A DNA stretch of 64,000 nucleotides from Fredinandcohnia onubensis (GCF_002734215.1 NZ_NSEB01000014.1:1-64000); one strand, 5' to 3'. Shown: positions 18,991 through 27,405, counted from the stretch's first letter. Notes: a model not told the origin generated them from the letters alone. Numbers and translations are program-made.

Positions 18991-19653
18991 ATGAAATTCT
19001 TTATAGATACTGCTAACCTAGATGATATTAAAAAAGCGTATAAGATTGGGGTTTTATCAGGCGTTACAACTAACCCTTCATTAGTTGCAAAAGAAGGAGT
19101 TAAATTTGAAGACCGTATTGAAGAAATTTTAATTGCTGTTCCTGATGTTGAATCTGTTTCAGCAGAAGTTTCGCCTAATGCGATTACAGCTGATCAAATG
19201 ATTGCCGAAGCAAATGAGCTACTTAAAATAAATGGTGGTGATAAGAACATTACTATAAAACTTCCAATGACATTGGATGGACTAGAGGCTTGTCGCTATC
19301 TAACAAAAAAAGGTGTTAAAACCAATGTGACTCTTATATTTACAGTTAACCAAGCATTGCTAGCGGCTCGTGCAGGAGCTACCTATGTTTCGCCATTTTT
19401 AGGTCGATTAGATGATATTAGTGAGGATGGGGTGCAGCTTGTTGCAAAAATTGCTGAGTTGTTCCGTGTTCAAAATATCGATTCTCAAATCATTGCTGCA
19501 TCTGTTCGTCATCCAGACCATGTTACTCGTGTTGCATTAGCAGGTGCTCATATTGCAACGATTCCTTTCAATGTAATTGAACAACTATCAAAACATCCTT
19601 TGACAGATCAAGGCCTTGAAAAATTTGCAGCTGATTGGAAATCTGCATTGTAA
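18991..19653 (+). CDS. tal: Transaldolase / fructose-6-phosphate aldolase family
   Basis: Short (220-residue) transaldolase of the MipB/TalC class. The N terminus [13 protein letters not shown] and [14 protein letters not shown], the Schiff-base lysine in ITIKLPMT (near residue 88) and the C-terminal [22 protein letters not shown] are typical. Ribosome binding site ATGGAGGAAACG. The family includes both transaldolases and fructose-6-phosphate aldolases; the neighbouring tkt and rpiA favour transaldolase. Confidence 0.93.
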   Translation: MKFFIDTANLDDIKKAYKIGVLSGVTTNPSLVAKEGVKFEDRIEEILIAVPDVESVSAEVSPNAITADQMIAEANELLKINGGDKNITIKLPMTLDGLEACRYLTKKGVKTNVTLIFTVNQALLAARAGATYVSPFLGRLDDISEDGVQLVAKIAELFRVQNIDSQIIAASVRHPDHVTRVALAGAHIATIPFNVIEQLSKHPLTDQGLEKFAADWKSAL

Positions 19654-19682
19654 GAAAAAATTAAAAACATTACATCAGAATG

Positions 19683-19708
19683 GAAGGACTTCAGTTTTAT
19701 AGTCCTTC
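19683..19708 (+). other. Hairpin between tal and pgi
   Basis: GAAGGACT ... AGTCCTTC 8-bp stem with no T-run. Possible message-stability or processing element inside the operon; it does not look like a full terminator. Confidence 0.5.
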
Positions 19709-19744
19709 TATACAAATAATTTAGGAAGAATAGGAGAAATTTAT

Positions 19745-21082
19745 ATGACTATTACTTTTGATTATTCTAACGCTCTATCATTCATGCAGGAGCATGAGGT
19801 TGAATATTTAAGTGAATTTGTAAAGGTAGCACATGATATGCTTCATGAGAAAAGAGGACCAGGTTCTGACTATCTTGGTTGGGTTGACTTGCCGCATAAC
19901 TTTGATAAAGAAGAATTTGCTAGAATCAAAGCAGCCTCCGAACGAATTCGAAGTAATTCAGACGCTTTAGTTGTAATCGGGATTGGTGGTTCATACCTTG
20001 GTGCAAGAGCTGCAATTGATGCCTTGTCACATACATTCCATAACCAAATGGAGGACAAAACGCAAGTTTATTATGTTGGACAAAATATTAGTGCCACATA
20101 TGTTTCGCACTTATTTGATGTGCTTAAGGACAAGGATATTTCGGTGAACGTTATTTCAAAATCAGGTACAACAACAGAACCTGCTATTGCATTCCGTATC
20201 TTCCGAGAGTATATGGAGAAAAAGTACGGAAAAGAAGAGGCAAGAAAACGTATCTATGCAACAACAGATCGCGCAAGAGGTGCTTTAAAAACTCTTGCAG
20301 ATGAAGAAGGGTATGAAACCTTTGTCATCCCTGATGATGTCGGCGGCCGATACTCCGTATTAACAGCAGTAGGGTTATTGCCAATTGCTACGGCAGGGCT
20401 AGACATTGATAAAATGATGGCTGGTGCTGCAGCTGCAGCAGATAAATATAGTAATCCTAACTTGGCAGAAAACCAGAGCTATCAGTATGCGGCAGTTAGA
20501 AATGCACTTTATAGAAAAGGGAAATCCATTGAACTGTTAGTTAACTTTGAACCATCTCTACATTATGTTTCTGAATGGTGGAAACAATTATTTGGGGAAA
20601 GTGAAGGAAAAGACCAAAAAGGACTTTATCCAGCTTCTGTTGACTTCTCAACTGACCTGCATTCGATGGGACAATATGTTCAAGAAGGTCGCCGAGACCT
20701 AATTGAAACAGTTGTAACCATAAAAGAACCTAAGCTTGATATTACAATCAAGGAGGAAGCATCTAATCTAGATGGCTTAAATTATTTAGCTGGAAAAACG
20801 ATGGACTATGTGAATAAGAATGCAGCACAGGGAACAGTGTTGGCTCATGTAGACGGAGGAGTTCCTAACCTATCTGTAGAACTTGACAGACTAGACGAAT
20901 TTACATTTGGAGAGATGGTTTACTTTTTCGAGAAGGCTTGTGGAGTTAGTGGGTTATTAATGGGCGTAAATCCATTTGATCAGCCTGGAGTAGAAGCATA
21001 TAAAAAGAATATGTTTGCATTACTAGGTAAACCTGGGTATGAAGAAGAAAGAGCTGAATTGCTAGAGCGTATTTCTAAGTAA
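19745..21082 (+). CDS. pgi: Glucose-6-phosphate isomerase
   Basis: Interconverts glucose-6-phosphate and fructose-6-phosphate. 445 residues as in other Bacilli. Motifs [13 protein letters not shown] near residue 78, [14 protein letters not shown] near 139, and [16 protein letters not shown] near 199 are intact. As the last gene of the operon it closes a cycle: fructose-6-phosphate made by transketolase/transaldolase or Fbp can return to glucose-6-phosphate for Zwf. Confidence 0.96.
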   Translation: MTITFDYSNALSFMQEHEVEYLSEFVKVAHDMLHEKRGPGSDYLGWVDLPHNFDKEEFARIKAASERIRSNSDALVVIGIGGSYLGARAAIDALSHTFHNQMEDKTQVYYVGQNISATYVSHLFDVLKDKDISVNVISKSGTTTEPAIAFRIFREYMEKKYGKEEARKRIYATTDRARGALKTLADEEGYETFVIPDDVGGRYSVLTAVGLLPIATAGLDIDKMMAGAAAAADKYSNPNLAENQSYQYAAVRNALYRKGKSIELLVNFEPSLHYVSEWWKQLFGESEGKDQKGLYPASVDFSTDLHSMGQYVQEGRRDLIETVVTIKEPKLDITIKEEASNLDGLNYLAGKTMDYVNKNAAQGTVLAHVDGGVPNLSVELDRLDEFTFGEMVYFFEKACGVSGLLMGVNPFDQPGVEAYKKNMFALLGKPGYEEERAELLERISK

Positions 21083-21090
21083 GGCTATAT

Positions 21091-21130
21091 AAAATGAGGG
21101 TACTAATATGCATAGTATCCTCATTTTTAT
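21091..21130 (+). terminator. Terminator of the pentose phosphate operon
   Basis: AAATGAGGGTACT / AGTATCCTCATTT stem followed by a T-rich run. Confidence 0.88.
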
Positions 21131-21131
21131 T

Positions 21132-21167
21132 TCAAAAAAAATACTGCTTGATCATAACAAGCAGTAT
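21132..21167 (-). terminator. Terminator of the HxlR-family gene
   Basis: ATACTGCTTG / CAAGCAGTAT perfect 10-bp stem; on the minus strand it is followed by a T7 run. Confidence 0.9.
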
Positions 21168-21179
21168 GAGTAGAAATCA

Positions 21180-21500
21180 TTATAACCATTTATCAGCCCA
21201 AGCCTCAACGGTTTTTAAAGCCTTTCCCAATTCATGTCCCTTTTTTGTTAGGGAATACTCTGTTCGTACGGGACGATCCGTAATTACATTTCGTAGCACT
21301 AAGCCGCAATCTTCAAGTTCTTTTACCCGTTCGTTTAGCATTCTTTTACTTAAATCAGGAATAAAGGCATGTATTTCACTAAAGCGTTTTGGTCCTTCCA
21401 TTAGGGTATGAATGATTAATCCCATCCACTTTTTACCGATTATATGATAGGATTCTTCAACTTTTGAGCATAATCTTTCCTGAGTATCTTTTTCCTCCAT
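21180..21500 (-). CDS. HxlR-family winged-helix regulator, YodB/CatR-like
   Basis: 106-residue DNA-binding protein. Residues 11-50 (Cys11, then GKKWMGLIIHTLMEGPKRFSEI) closely follow the B. subtilis YodB/CatR pattern, in which an N-terminal cysteine senses quinones and diamide; Cys11 here sits at the corresponding place before the KxEESYHIIGKKW helix. A second cysteine, Cys63 (LEDCGLV), could form an intersubunit disulfide. Start ATG follows AGGAGGTG. It is divergent from the gene at 21763, with GTTAC dyads in between. Likely a thiol-based repressor of that gene, itself and probably the dual-operator promoters. Confidence 0.88.
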   Translation of the reverse strand: MEEKDTQERLCSKVEESYHIIGKKWMGLIIHTLMEGPKRFSEIHAFIPDLSKRMLNERVKELEDCGLVLRNVITDRPVRTEYSLTKKGHELGKALKTVEAWADKWL

Positions 21501-21650
21501 GCTTCAACACCTCCTATAGTAGTTATTATTTATATATAAACAAAAAGTAACAAGGTAATATAATGTACTATTTAATTATATCCTAAAGATAACCTTTTAA
21601 AAAGGGGAATATATGGAGGTATTGTGACAATACGAGATTATAATCTAAAT

Positions 21651-21705
21651 GGTTACCTGTTGACTAAAAGTAACCTATAGTGTAATATGTGTTACATAAA
21701 GTAAC
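21651..21705 (+). promoter_or_regulatory. Promoter with GTTAC dyads upstream of the 164-residue protein gene
   Basis: TTGACT (21660-21665), 17-bp spacer, TAATAT (21683-21688). GGTTAC (21651-21656) and GTAACC (21670-21675) bracket the -35 box, and the perfect GTTAC-ATAAA-GTAAC (21691-21705) follows the -10 box. The second element matches the elements at 10686-10719 and 13522-13555. Divergent to the HxlR gene, hence its probable binding site. Confidence 0.78.
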
Positions 21706-21762
21706 CTTATGCTTTCACCACCAAATAAATAAAACTGATTTGAAAGAAAAGGAGAGATTAAA

Positions 21763-22257
21763 ATGAAGCAAATACTAGACGCTAAGATAATTAATACTAA
21801 GTATGGATTAGAAACGTATTTAGATATTCAAAAAAATGTGTATATAGCGGATTTGAAGACCCCTACAGTAGACAGTCCCTTTTTCGATATAAAGATAGGT
21901 ATTGAATATTATCGTCTAATAGATCAAAACTATTATGATAGTCAGGTTAACTACTTTTGGTTAAGAATTCATCCAGAAATGAAAACAATTACTCTATTAG
22001 AACCTGAAATACAAAATATCTTTAGTATAAAAGATGTGAATGAGAGAGTAGCAACCAAAAAATTAATCGGAGAATGGTTAATCAAAACAAATGCATTTAA
22101 GTCTTCCATAAAAAATCTGATTAAAGAAAAGAAGTCTGCAAATGTAGAAACAGAAAAAGACATTCGAGAAACATTGCGTACCATAGAGTTATTAGAAAAA
22201 ACACTTGAACTAAAAACGGAAGATATATTAAAAGCTGAAGTAAAAAAGGCTAGTTAA
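21763..22257 (+). CDS. Protein of unknown function
   Basis: 164 residues, no family recognised. The N-terminal two thirds look mostly beta (YLDIQKNVYIADLKTP, VNYFWLRIHPEMKTITLLEP); the last 60 residues are strongly charged and helical (IKEKKSANVETEKDIRETLRTIELLEKTLE), likely a coiled coil. No signal peptide, membrane segment or cysteine. ATG follows AAAGGAGAG. It is transcribed divergently from the HxlR regulator under GTTAC dyads, and its stop lies just ahead of the marR promoter, so it is probably part of the electrophile response. It could not be assigned a chemistry. Confidence 0.75.
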   Translation: MKQILDAKIINTKYGLETYLDIQKNVYIADLKTPTVDSPFFDIKIGIEYYRLIDQNYYDSQVNYFWLRIHPEMKTITLLEPEIQNIFSIKDVNERVATKKLIGEWLIKTNAFKSSIKNLIKEKKSANVETEKDIRETLRTIELLEKTLELKTEDILKAEVKKAS

Positions 22258-22261
22258 GTTG

Positions 22262-22310
22262 TTGACACATGACCCTTTATGTAATATTATTATCTTGAAG
22301 TCAAGATAAT
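22262..22310 (+). promoter_or_regulatory. Promoter and operator of the MhqR-like regulator
   Basis: TTGACA (22262-22267), 17-bp spacer, TATTAT (22285-22290), then the palindrome ATTATCTTGA-AG-TCAAGATAAT (22289-22310) over the -10 box and start point. The layout indicates autorepression. Confidence 0.85.
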
Positions 22311-22343
22311 TTATTTTAAGATGTTTTTCGAGGAGGTGTAAGT

Positions 22344-22772
22344 GTGGCAAGAAAGTGCACAAACCAACCATTTTTGATCTTAATGCAAACATCAAGAGCG
22401 CTCCAAGAGAGAATTAGAGACGATATGATGAAAAACAACTTAAGCATAACTGAGTTTTCAGTACTAGAAGTACTTTTTCATAAAGGTAAGCAAACCATTC
22501 AACAAATTGGTAAGAGTATCCTGATAACAAGTGGCTCAATGACATATGTAATAGATAGGTTAGAGCAAAAAGGATTTTTAAAGCGAAGTGCTTGTCCGGA
22601 TGATCGACGTGCTATACATGTAACGTTGACTGATGCTGGGATTGAAATAATGAATAAAATAATGCCTGAACATGAGGATTTTGTAGATCGGGTTTTTGAT
22701 TCACTAAATCCTAATGAGATAGACACTCTAGTAGACCTATTAAAAAGAGTAAAAGAAAAGGTGGATAATTAA
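22344..22772 (+). CDS. mhqR: MarR-family regulator, MhqR-like
   Basis: 142-residue winged-helix repressor. ITSGSMTYVIDRLEQKGFLKRSACPDDRRAIHV (recognition helix and wing) closely resembles B. subtilis MhqR, the repressor of 2-methylhydroquinone resistance genes. GTG start after AGGAGGTG. Two cysteines, Cys5 and one in the wing (SACPDD). It precedes dioxygenase, hydrolase and DoxX genes homologous to the MhqR targets MhqO/A/E, MhqD and MhqP, and the matching operator occurs at its own and five other promoters in this window. Symbol given by homology and context. Confidence 0.87.
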   Translation: MARKCTNQPFLILMQTSRALQERIRDDMMKNNLSITEFSVLEVLFHKGKQTIQQIGKSILITSGSMTYVIDRLEQKGFLKRSACPDDRRAIHVTLTDAGIEIMNKIMPEHEDFVDRVFDSLNPNEIDTLVDLLKRVKEKVDN

Positions 22773-22810
22773 AGTCTAGTCAATATAGTAATGATATTTT
22801 TTTGATAATA

Positions 22811-22828
22811 TATCTTGAAATAAAGATA
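22811..22828 (+). promoter_or_regulatory. MhqR-like operator upstream of the first dioxygenase gene
   Basis: TATCTT-GAAATA-AAGATA: arms match the other sites, the centre is less symmetric. It lies 110 bp upstream of the gene start; the promoter itself was not resolved. Confidence 0.65.
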
Positions 22829-22938
22829 CTTTAATTGAAGATTTTGTGTGGAGTTTTAATGAATGATTTTATCTATTTAGTAAAACCTGAAAGTAAATTT
22901 GTCAAATATAAAAAACTAAAAATAGGAGTGAGTCAAAA

Positions 22939-23877
22939 ATGAGTAAAAAGACAATGGGGATTCACCACATTACAGCAATAGTTGGTCATCCACAGGAGAA
23001 TGTAGATTTCTATGCTGGGGTGTTAGGCTTGCGTTTAGTAAAACGAACTGTAAATTTTGATGATCCTGGTACTTATCATCTGTATTTTGGAGATGAAGGT
23101 GGTAAACCAGGGACAATCATTACGTTTTTCCCTTGGGCAGACGCTTATCAAGGAAAAATTGGGGACGGTCAAGTAGGTGTAACTTCTTATGTTGTTCCTA
23201 AAGGAGCATTGGATTTTTGGGAATCAAGATTAGAAAAGTTTGATATTCCTTTCACTAAAATCACTCGATTTGGAGAAACATATTTGGAATTTGATGATCC
23301 ACATGGACTTCACCTAGAAATCGTTGAGAGAGAAGAAGGCGAAATCAATACTTGGACATTCGGTGATGTAACACCTGAAGTTGCAATAAAAGGTTTTGGC
23401 GGCGCTACATTATTCTCAGCAAAGCCAGATAAAACAGCAGAAACACTCGAAAAAGTAATGGGTCTTGAAAAAGTAGATGAAGAAGGAGATTTTGTTCGTT
23501 ATCGTTCTTCTGCAGATATTGGAAATATCATAGATTTGAAAGTAGTTCCAACTGGCAGAGGCCAAATGGGTGTTGGAACAGTTCACCACATCGCATGGAG
23601 AGCTAGTGATGACAAAGACCAATTAGATTGGCAAAAACATGTTGCTCAAAATGGCTACGGTGTAACTCCAGTACAGGACAGAAATTATTTCAATGCCATT
23701 TATTTTAGAGAACATGGAGAAATCCTATTCGAAATCGCAACAGATCCTCCTGGATTCGCACATGATGAATCACACGAAACAATGGGAGAACAATTAATGT
23801 TACCTGCACAATATGAGCAATATAGAGAGCAGCTCGAACACAGTTTAATTCCTATTAAGGTGAGAAAACTAGATTAA
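22939..23877 (+). CDS. Ring-cleaving dioxygenase (glyoxalase fold), MhqO/MhqA-like
   Basis: 312-residue vicinal-oxygen-chelate protein with two glyoxalase-type modules. Metal-ligand candidates are His9 in GIHHITAIVG, His in GTVHHIAWRA and Glu in GEILFEIATDPPGF. B. subtilis relatives (MhqO, MhqA, MhqE) are induced by methylhydroquinone and catechol and are thought to open quinol rings. ATG with TAGGAGTGAG. Downstream of the MarR gene and an operator. A paralogue lies at 24593. Confidence 0.9.
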   Translation: MSKKTMGIHHITAIVGHPQENVDFYAGVLGLRLVKRTVNFDDPGTYHLYFGDEGGKPGTIITFFPWADAYQGKIGDGQVGVTSYVVPKGALDFWESRLEKFDIPFTKITRFGETYLEFDDPHGLHLEIVEREEGEINTWTFGDVTPEVAIKGFGGATLFSAKPDKTAETLEKVMGLEKVDEEGDFVRYRSSADIGNIIDLKVVPTGRGQMGVGTVHHIAWRASDDKDQLDWQKHVAQNGYGVTPVQDRNYFNAIYFREHGEILFEIATDPPGFAHDESHETMGEQLMLPAQYEQYREQLEHSLIPIKVRKLD

Positions 23878-23897
23878 TTTGAAAAGGAATGAATCCG

Positions 23898-24506
23898 ATG
23901 CTTTCAATTGACCCTACTTCCATATCAGAAAGAGAAAATTATAAGTTTCTAATTGGAAGTATTATTCCGAGGCCTATTGCATTCGTTACAACTCTTTCTG
24001 AAGAGGGAGTCTTAAATGGAGCACCTTTTAGTTATTTTAATATTGTATCCTCAAATCCTCCGATGATTTCATTGTCAATACAACGTACAGAGGGCAGACA
24101 GAAGGATACTGCTAGAAATATTACATCGTTAAAGTAATTTGTAGTCCATATTGTGGATGAACAGAATGTTGAGAAGATTAATAAGACAGCTGCGACTTTA
24201 CCTCAAAATCAAAGTGAGATCGAGATAGCGGGTTTAACTTCGGTTGAAAGTGTTAGAATATCGGTTCCTGGAGTGAAAGAAGCAAAGGTTCGATTGGAGT
24301 GCGTCCTGGAACAATCTATAGAATTGGGCGGGGTTAATTCTCCAGGTTGTGATTTTATCATAGGAAGAGTTGTTCAATATCATATAGAAGATGATATCTA
24401 TGCAAAAGGGAGAATTGATCCTCGAGGGTTAGCTGCCGTGAGCCGATTGGCTGGTGCCAATTATGCGAAAATCGGAGAACTATTTGAGATAAAACGACCT
24501 AAGTAA
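23898..24506 (+). pseudogene. Flavin reductase-like (FMN-binding split barrel) gene with a nonsense codon
   Basis: The reading frame encodes a DIM6/NTAB-type FMN-binding protein: IGSIIPRPIAFVTTLSEEGVLNGAPFSYFNIVSSNPPM at the start, and DFIIGRVVQYHIEDDI with GLAAVSRLAGANYAKIGELFEI at the end. A TAA at 24135-24137 interrupts it after about 80 codons and the same frame continues without any shift. The expected residue is Glu (GAA to TAA, a single change). Either the gene is freshly inactivated, the base is a sequencing error, or the codon is read through. ATG 23889 is an alternative start. Confidence 0.85.
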
Positions 24507-24551
24507 AGACTAGAGGACAGGTAAGTTTAACACCACCGATATTGGAAAAAC

Positions 24552-24578
24552 GGGACGAGGGACCTGTCCCTCTGTCCC
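24552..24578. repeat. GGGAC/GTCCC dispersed palindrome
   Basis: GGGAC-GAGGGACCTGTCCC-TCTGTCCC between the flavin reductase pseudogene and the second dioxygenase. Related copies lie at 34583, 42805, 52157, 58291 and 58338. Here it is only 15 bp ahead of the start codon. Confidence 0.8.
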
Positions 24579-24592
24579 AAGGAGGAAATGAG

Positions 24593-25537
24593 ATGCAAAG
24601 AACATCGGGCATTCATCATATAACAGCAATGGTTAACGATGCACAAAGAAATATTGATTTTTATGCAGGTGTACTTGGGCTTAGGGTTGTAAAAAAAACT
24701 ATTAATTTTGATCGCCCAGAAGTCTATCACCTCTATTTTGGGAATGAAGCAGGTGAACCAGGAACAGTCATTACCTTTTTTCCATGGCCAAAACAGCTAA
24801 AAGGTCGAATTGGAATGGGACAAGTTGGGGTTACAAGCTACTCCATACCACCCGGTTCGTTAGAATTTTGGGAAGAACGTTTGAGTAAGTTTGGTGTTGA
24901 TTTCAGATCTTCCATCCGGTTTGGTGAAAGAAATATTGCATTTAATGATCCAGATGGACTTGAGCTTGAACTAATAGAACGAAACGAAGGACCCATTAAT
25001 AATTGGAGTTTTGGCGGGATAAAATCGGAGAATGCAATAAAAGGCTTTGCTGGTGCTACTTTAATTTCTGCACAACCCAATAAGACTGCAGATGTACTTG
25101 AGAATGTATTAGGTCTCACATGCATTGGTGACGAAGAAGGTTTTCTTCGATTCAAGTCCGATGCTTCACTTGGAAATATCATAGACATTAAGTTAACTCC
25201 ATCTGTTAGGGGGCTTATGGGAGCAGGAACTGTTCACCATATTGCATGGAGGGCAAAGGATGAAGAAGATCTGCTTAGATGGAGAAATCTTCTTCAAGAG
25301 AAAGGGTATCACCCAACAGAAGTCCGCGATCGAAACTACTTTAAAGCTGTGTATTTTCATGAAGAGGGAGGAATCCTTTTCGAAATAGCGACCGACCCAC
25401 CAGGTTTTTCGGTAGATGAGCCAACTAATGAGCTAGGTAAAAAGCTCATGCTTCCTACATGGTTAGAGTCAAAACGAGAAGAATTAGAAGAAAGCTTACC
25501 TTCTGTTGAGGTTCGCGTATTGGAAGGAGATAAATAA
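24593..25537 (+). CDS. mhqE: Ring-cleaving dioxygenase (glyoxalase fold), MhqE-like
   Basis: 314 residues, paralogous to the protein at 22939 along its whole length (SGIHHITAMVNDAQRNIDFYAGVLGLRVVKKT; GTVHHIAWRA; GILFEIATDPPGF). Start chosen at 24593 because GGAGG lies 8 bp before it; the earlier in-frame ATG at 24542 would translate through the GGGAC repeat. Its stop overlaps the start of the hydrolase gene by one base, an MhqE-MhqD arrangement as in B. subtilis mhqED. Confidence 0.9.
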   Translation: MQRTSGIHHITAMVNDAQRNIDFYAGVLGLRVVKKTINFDRPEVYHLYFGNEAGEPGTVITFFPWPKQLKGRIGMGQVGVTSYSIPPGSLEFWEERLSKFGVDFRSSIRFGERNIAFNDPDGLELELIERNEGPINNWSFGGIKSENAIKGFAGATLISAQPNKTADVLENVLGLTCIGDEEGFLRFKSDASLGNIIDIKLTPSVRGLMGAGTVHHIAWRAKDEEDLLRWRNLLQEKGYHPTEVRDRNYFKAVYFHEEGGILFEIATDPPGFSVDEPTNELGKKLMLPTWLESKREELEESLPSVEVRVLEGDK

Positions 25538-26139
25538 TGAAGCACATATTTAATAAGGGTACAAATCCAGAAAAACCTACATTATTAATGCTTCACGGTA
25601 CAGGAGGAAATGAATTAGATTTGTTACCTCTTGCAGGAAGGATTGATGATGAGGCCTCTGTATTAAGTGTTCGAGGAAATGTTTTAGAAAATGGCATGCC
25701 ACGTTTCTTCAGAAGATTGGCTGAAGGAGTTTTTGATATAGAAGACCTTATATTCAGAACAAAAGAATTAAATGAGTTTCTTGATGAAGCAGCTGACAAA
25801 TATGAATTTAATCGCAATAACATCCTTGCAATTGGATATTCAAATGGAGCAAATATAGCAGCTAGTCTTTTATTTCACTATCAAGATGCATTAAAAGGGG
25901 CAATTCTTCATCATCCAATGGTTCCTCGCAAAGGAATTGATCTTCCTGATTTAACAGGGACGTCCGTATTTATTGCTGCTGGAACTAATGATCCAATTTG
26001 CTCTCCTATGGAATCTACTGAGCTACAATCTTTATTAGAAAAGGCAAATGCAGATGTAGAAATTCATTGGGAAAATAGAGGTCATCAGTTGACAGTAACA
26101 GAAGTAGAAGCTGCTGCACAATGGTATAAAAAATTATAA
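25537..26139 (+). CDS. mhqD: Phospholipase/carboxylesterase-family hydrolase, MhqD-like
   Basis: Alpha/beta hydrolase of 200 residues. The nucleophile elbow GYSNG (Ser near 105), the acid Asp in AAGTNDPIC (near 153) and the His in RGHQLTVTE form the triad; MLHGTGGNE supplies the oxyanion region. The gene overlaps the dioxygenase by 1 bp, so the two are translationally coupled. By analogy with B. subtilis MhqD it acts in the methylhydroquinone response, probably on ring-cleavage products; substrate unproven. Confidence 0.9.
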   Translation: MKHIFNKGTNPEKPTLLMLHGTGGNELDLLPLAGRIDDEASVLSVRGNVLENGMPRFFRRLAEGVFDIEDLIFRTKELNEFLDEAADKYEFNRNNILAIGYSNGANIAASLLFHYQDALKGAILHHPMVPRKGIDLPDLTGTSVFIAAGTNDPICSPMESTELQSLLEKANADVEIHWENRGHQLTVTEVEAAAQWYKKL

Positions 26140-26169
26140 TCTAAAAAATATTTTATAGGAGAAGAGAAA

Positions 26170-26595
26170 ATGACACAAAAAAACGAAGTTGGAGCACTTA
26201 TTTTACGAGTTACACTGGGAATACTATTTTTTATACATGGATTAGTTAAGTTCCAAGGAGGAATTGAAAATACTGTCGGATGGTTTGAGAGTATTAATAT
26301 ACCTGGATTTATGGCATATGTAGTTGCTTTAATCGAACTAGTTGGAGGTATAGCACTAATTATTGGATTTGCTACTAGACTGGTATCTATTTTAATTGCT
26401 CTAATAATGGTTGGAGCAATCATTACGGCTAAACTTCCTGTTGGTTTATTAGGAAATGGTCAAATGGCAGGTTATGAATTAGATTTAGCTTTTTTAGCGA
26501 TAGCAGTTTATCTTGCGATTAATGGTAGTAAGTTATTATCCCTAAATCGAGTACTGTTCAATCAAAATTCTAATGAGATAAAAAGAGCCGCCTAA
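26170..26595 (+). CDS. mhqP: DoxX-family membrane protein, MhqP-like
   Basis: 141 residues with four predicted transmembrane helices (about 8-27, 46-70, 74-92, 102-122) and the DoxX signature LRVTLGILFFIHGLVKFQGG. B. subtilis MhqP is the DoxX-type member of the mhqNOP operon. Ribosome binding site TAGGAGAAGAG, 30 bp after mhqD. Probably integral to the membrane with a redox-related role; exact function unknown. Confidence 0.85.
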   Translation: MTQKNEVGALILRVTLGILFFIHGLVKFQGGIENTVGWFESINIPGFMAYVVALIELVGGIALIIGFATRLVSILIALIMVGAIITAKLPVGLLGNGQMAGYELDLAFLAIAVYLAINGSKLLSLNRVLFNQNSNEIKRAA

Positions 26596-26641
26596 CAAGG
26601 AATGCAAATTTTAGAGAGTGGAATAATAGGAGGTGTACTAA

Positions 26642-27307
26642 ATGGGCTTTTTATCAAAAATATTTGGTAAATCATCAGAAAAGGAGATAGTAAATATGTC
26701 AAATGTTAAATTAGCAGTCATTTTTTACAGCATGGGTGGAACAAACTATCAATTAGCAAAATGGGCTGAAGAAGGTGCAAAAGAAGCTGGAGCAGAAGTC
26801 AAAGTTTTAAAAGTACAAGAATTAGCTCCTGATTCCGTAATCGAGGGAAATGAAGTATGGAAAGGGACTGTTGAAGCAACGAAAGACGTTCCAGTGGCAA
26901 CATCGGCTGATGTAGAATGGGCAGATGCTATTATATTCAGTGTACCAACAAGATTTGGTAACATGCCATCACAAATGAAACAATTCCTTGATACCCAAGG
27001 TGGACTATGGGCTACTGGAAAAACGGTTAATAAAGTTGTAAGTGCAATGACTTCTGCACAAAATCCACACGGTGGACAAGAGGCAACACTTCTTTCGTTA
27101 TACACAAGCATGATGCACTGGGGTGCTATTATTGCTACTCCAGGTTATACCGATCCAGTTTTATTTGGAGCAGGAGGAAATCCATACGGAACAAGTGTTA
27201 CTGTAGGTCAGGATGGAAAGATGATTGAGGATGTACAGGCAGCTGTAAAACACCAGGCAAAACGTACTGTTAATGTTGCTGAATGGGTTAAAAAAGGAAA
27301 TCAGTAA
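26642..27307 (+). CDS. NAD(P)H:quinone oxidoreductase, WrbA family
   Basis: Flavodoxin-fold quinone reductase. FYSMGGTNYQLAKWAEEGA (FMN phosphate site), PTRFGNMPSQMKQFLDTQGGLW and HGGQEATLLSLYTSMMHWGAII are WrbA hallmarks. Two starts are plausible: ATG 26642 (AGGAGGTG upstream, 221 residues) and ATG 26696 (AAAGGAGATAG upstream, 203 residues, the standard WrbA length). The extra 18 residues MGFLSKIFGKSSEKEIVN look amphipathic. Likely two-electron reduction of quinones, last of the mhq genes before a terminator. Confidence 0.9.
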   Translation: MGFLSKIFGKSSEKEIVNMSNVKLAVIFYSMGGTNYQLAKWAEEGAKEAGAEVKVLKVQELAPDSVIEGNEVWKGTVEATKDVPVATSADVEWADAIIFSVPTRFGNMPSQMKQFLDTQGGLWATGKTVNKVVSAMTSAQNPHGGQEATLLSLYTSMMHWGAIIATPGYTDPVLFGAGGNPYGTSVTVGQDGKMIEDVQAAVKHQAKRTVNVAEWVKKGNQ

Positions 27308-27322
27308 TTAATGTAATCCTAG

Positions 27323-27357
27323 GAGCTAATCAGGTATAGCTGATTAGCTCTTTTTTA
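27323..27357 (+). terminator. Terminator of the mhq gene cluster
   Basis: GAGCTAATCAG / CTGATTAGCTC perfect 11-bp stem plus T6. Confidence 0.92.
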
Positions 27358-27405
27358 ATCATTTTAGAAAGGAATCAACATCTTTTGTGAGTAGGGGGGA
27401 CCAGA

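Noticed and set aside
10939..21082. Operon considered as a ribulose monophosphate (formaldehyde fixation) cluster because of the HxlR regulator, tkt, tal, fbp and rpiA
   Set aside because: No hexulose-6-phosphate synthase or isomerase gene (hxlA, hxlB) is present in the window; zwf and gnd indicate the pentose phosphate pathway.
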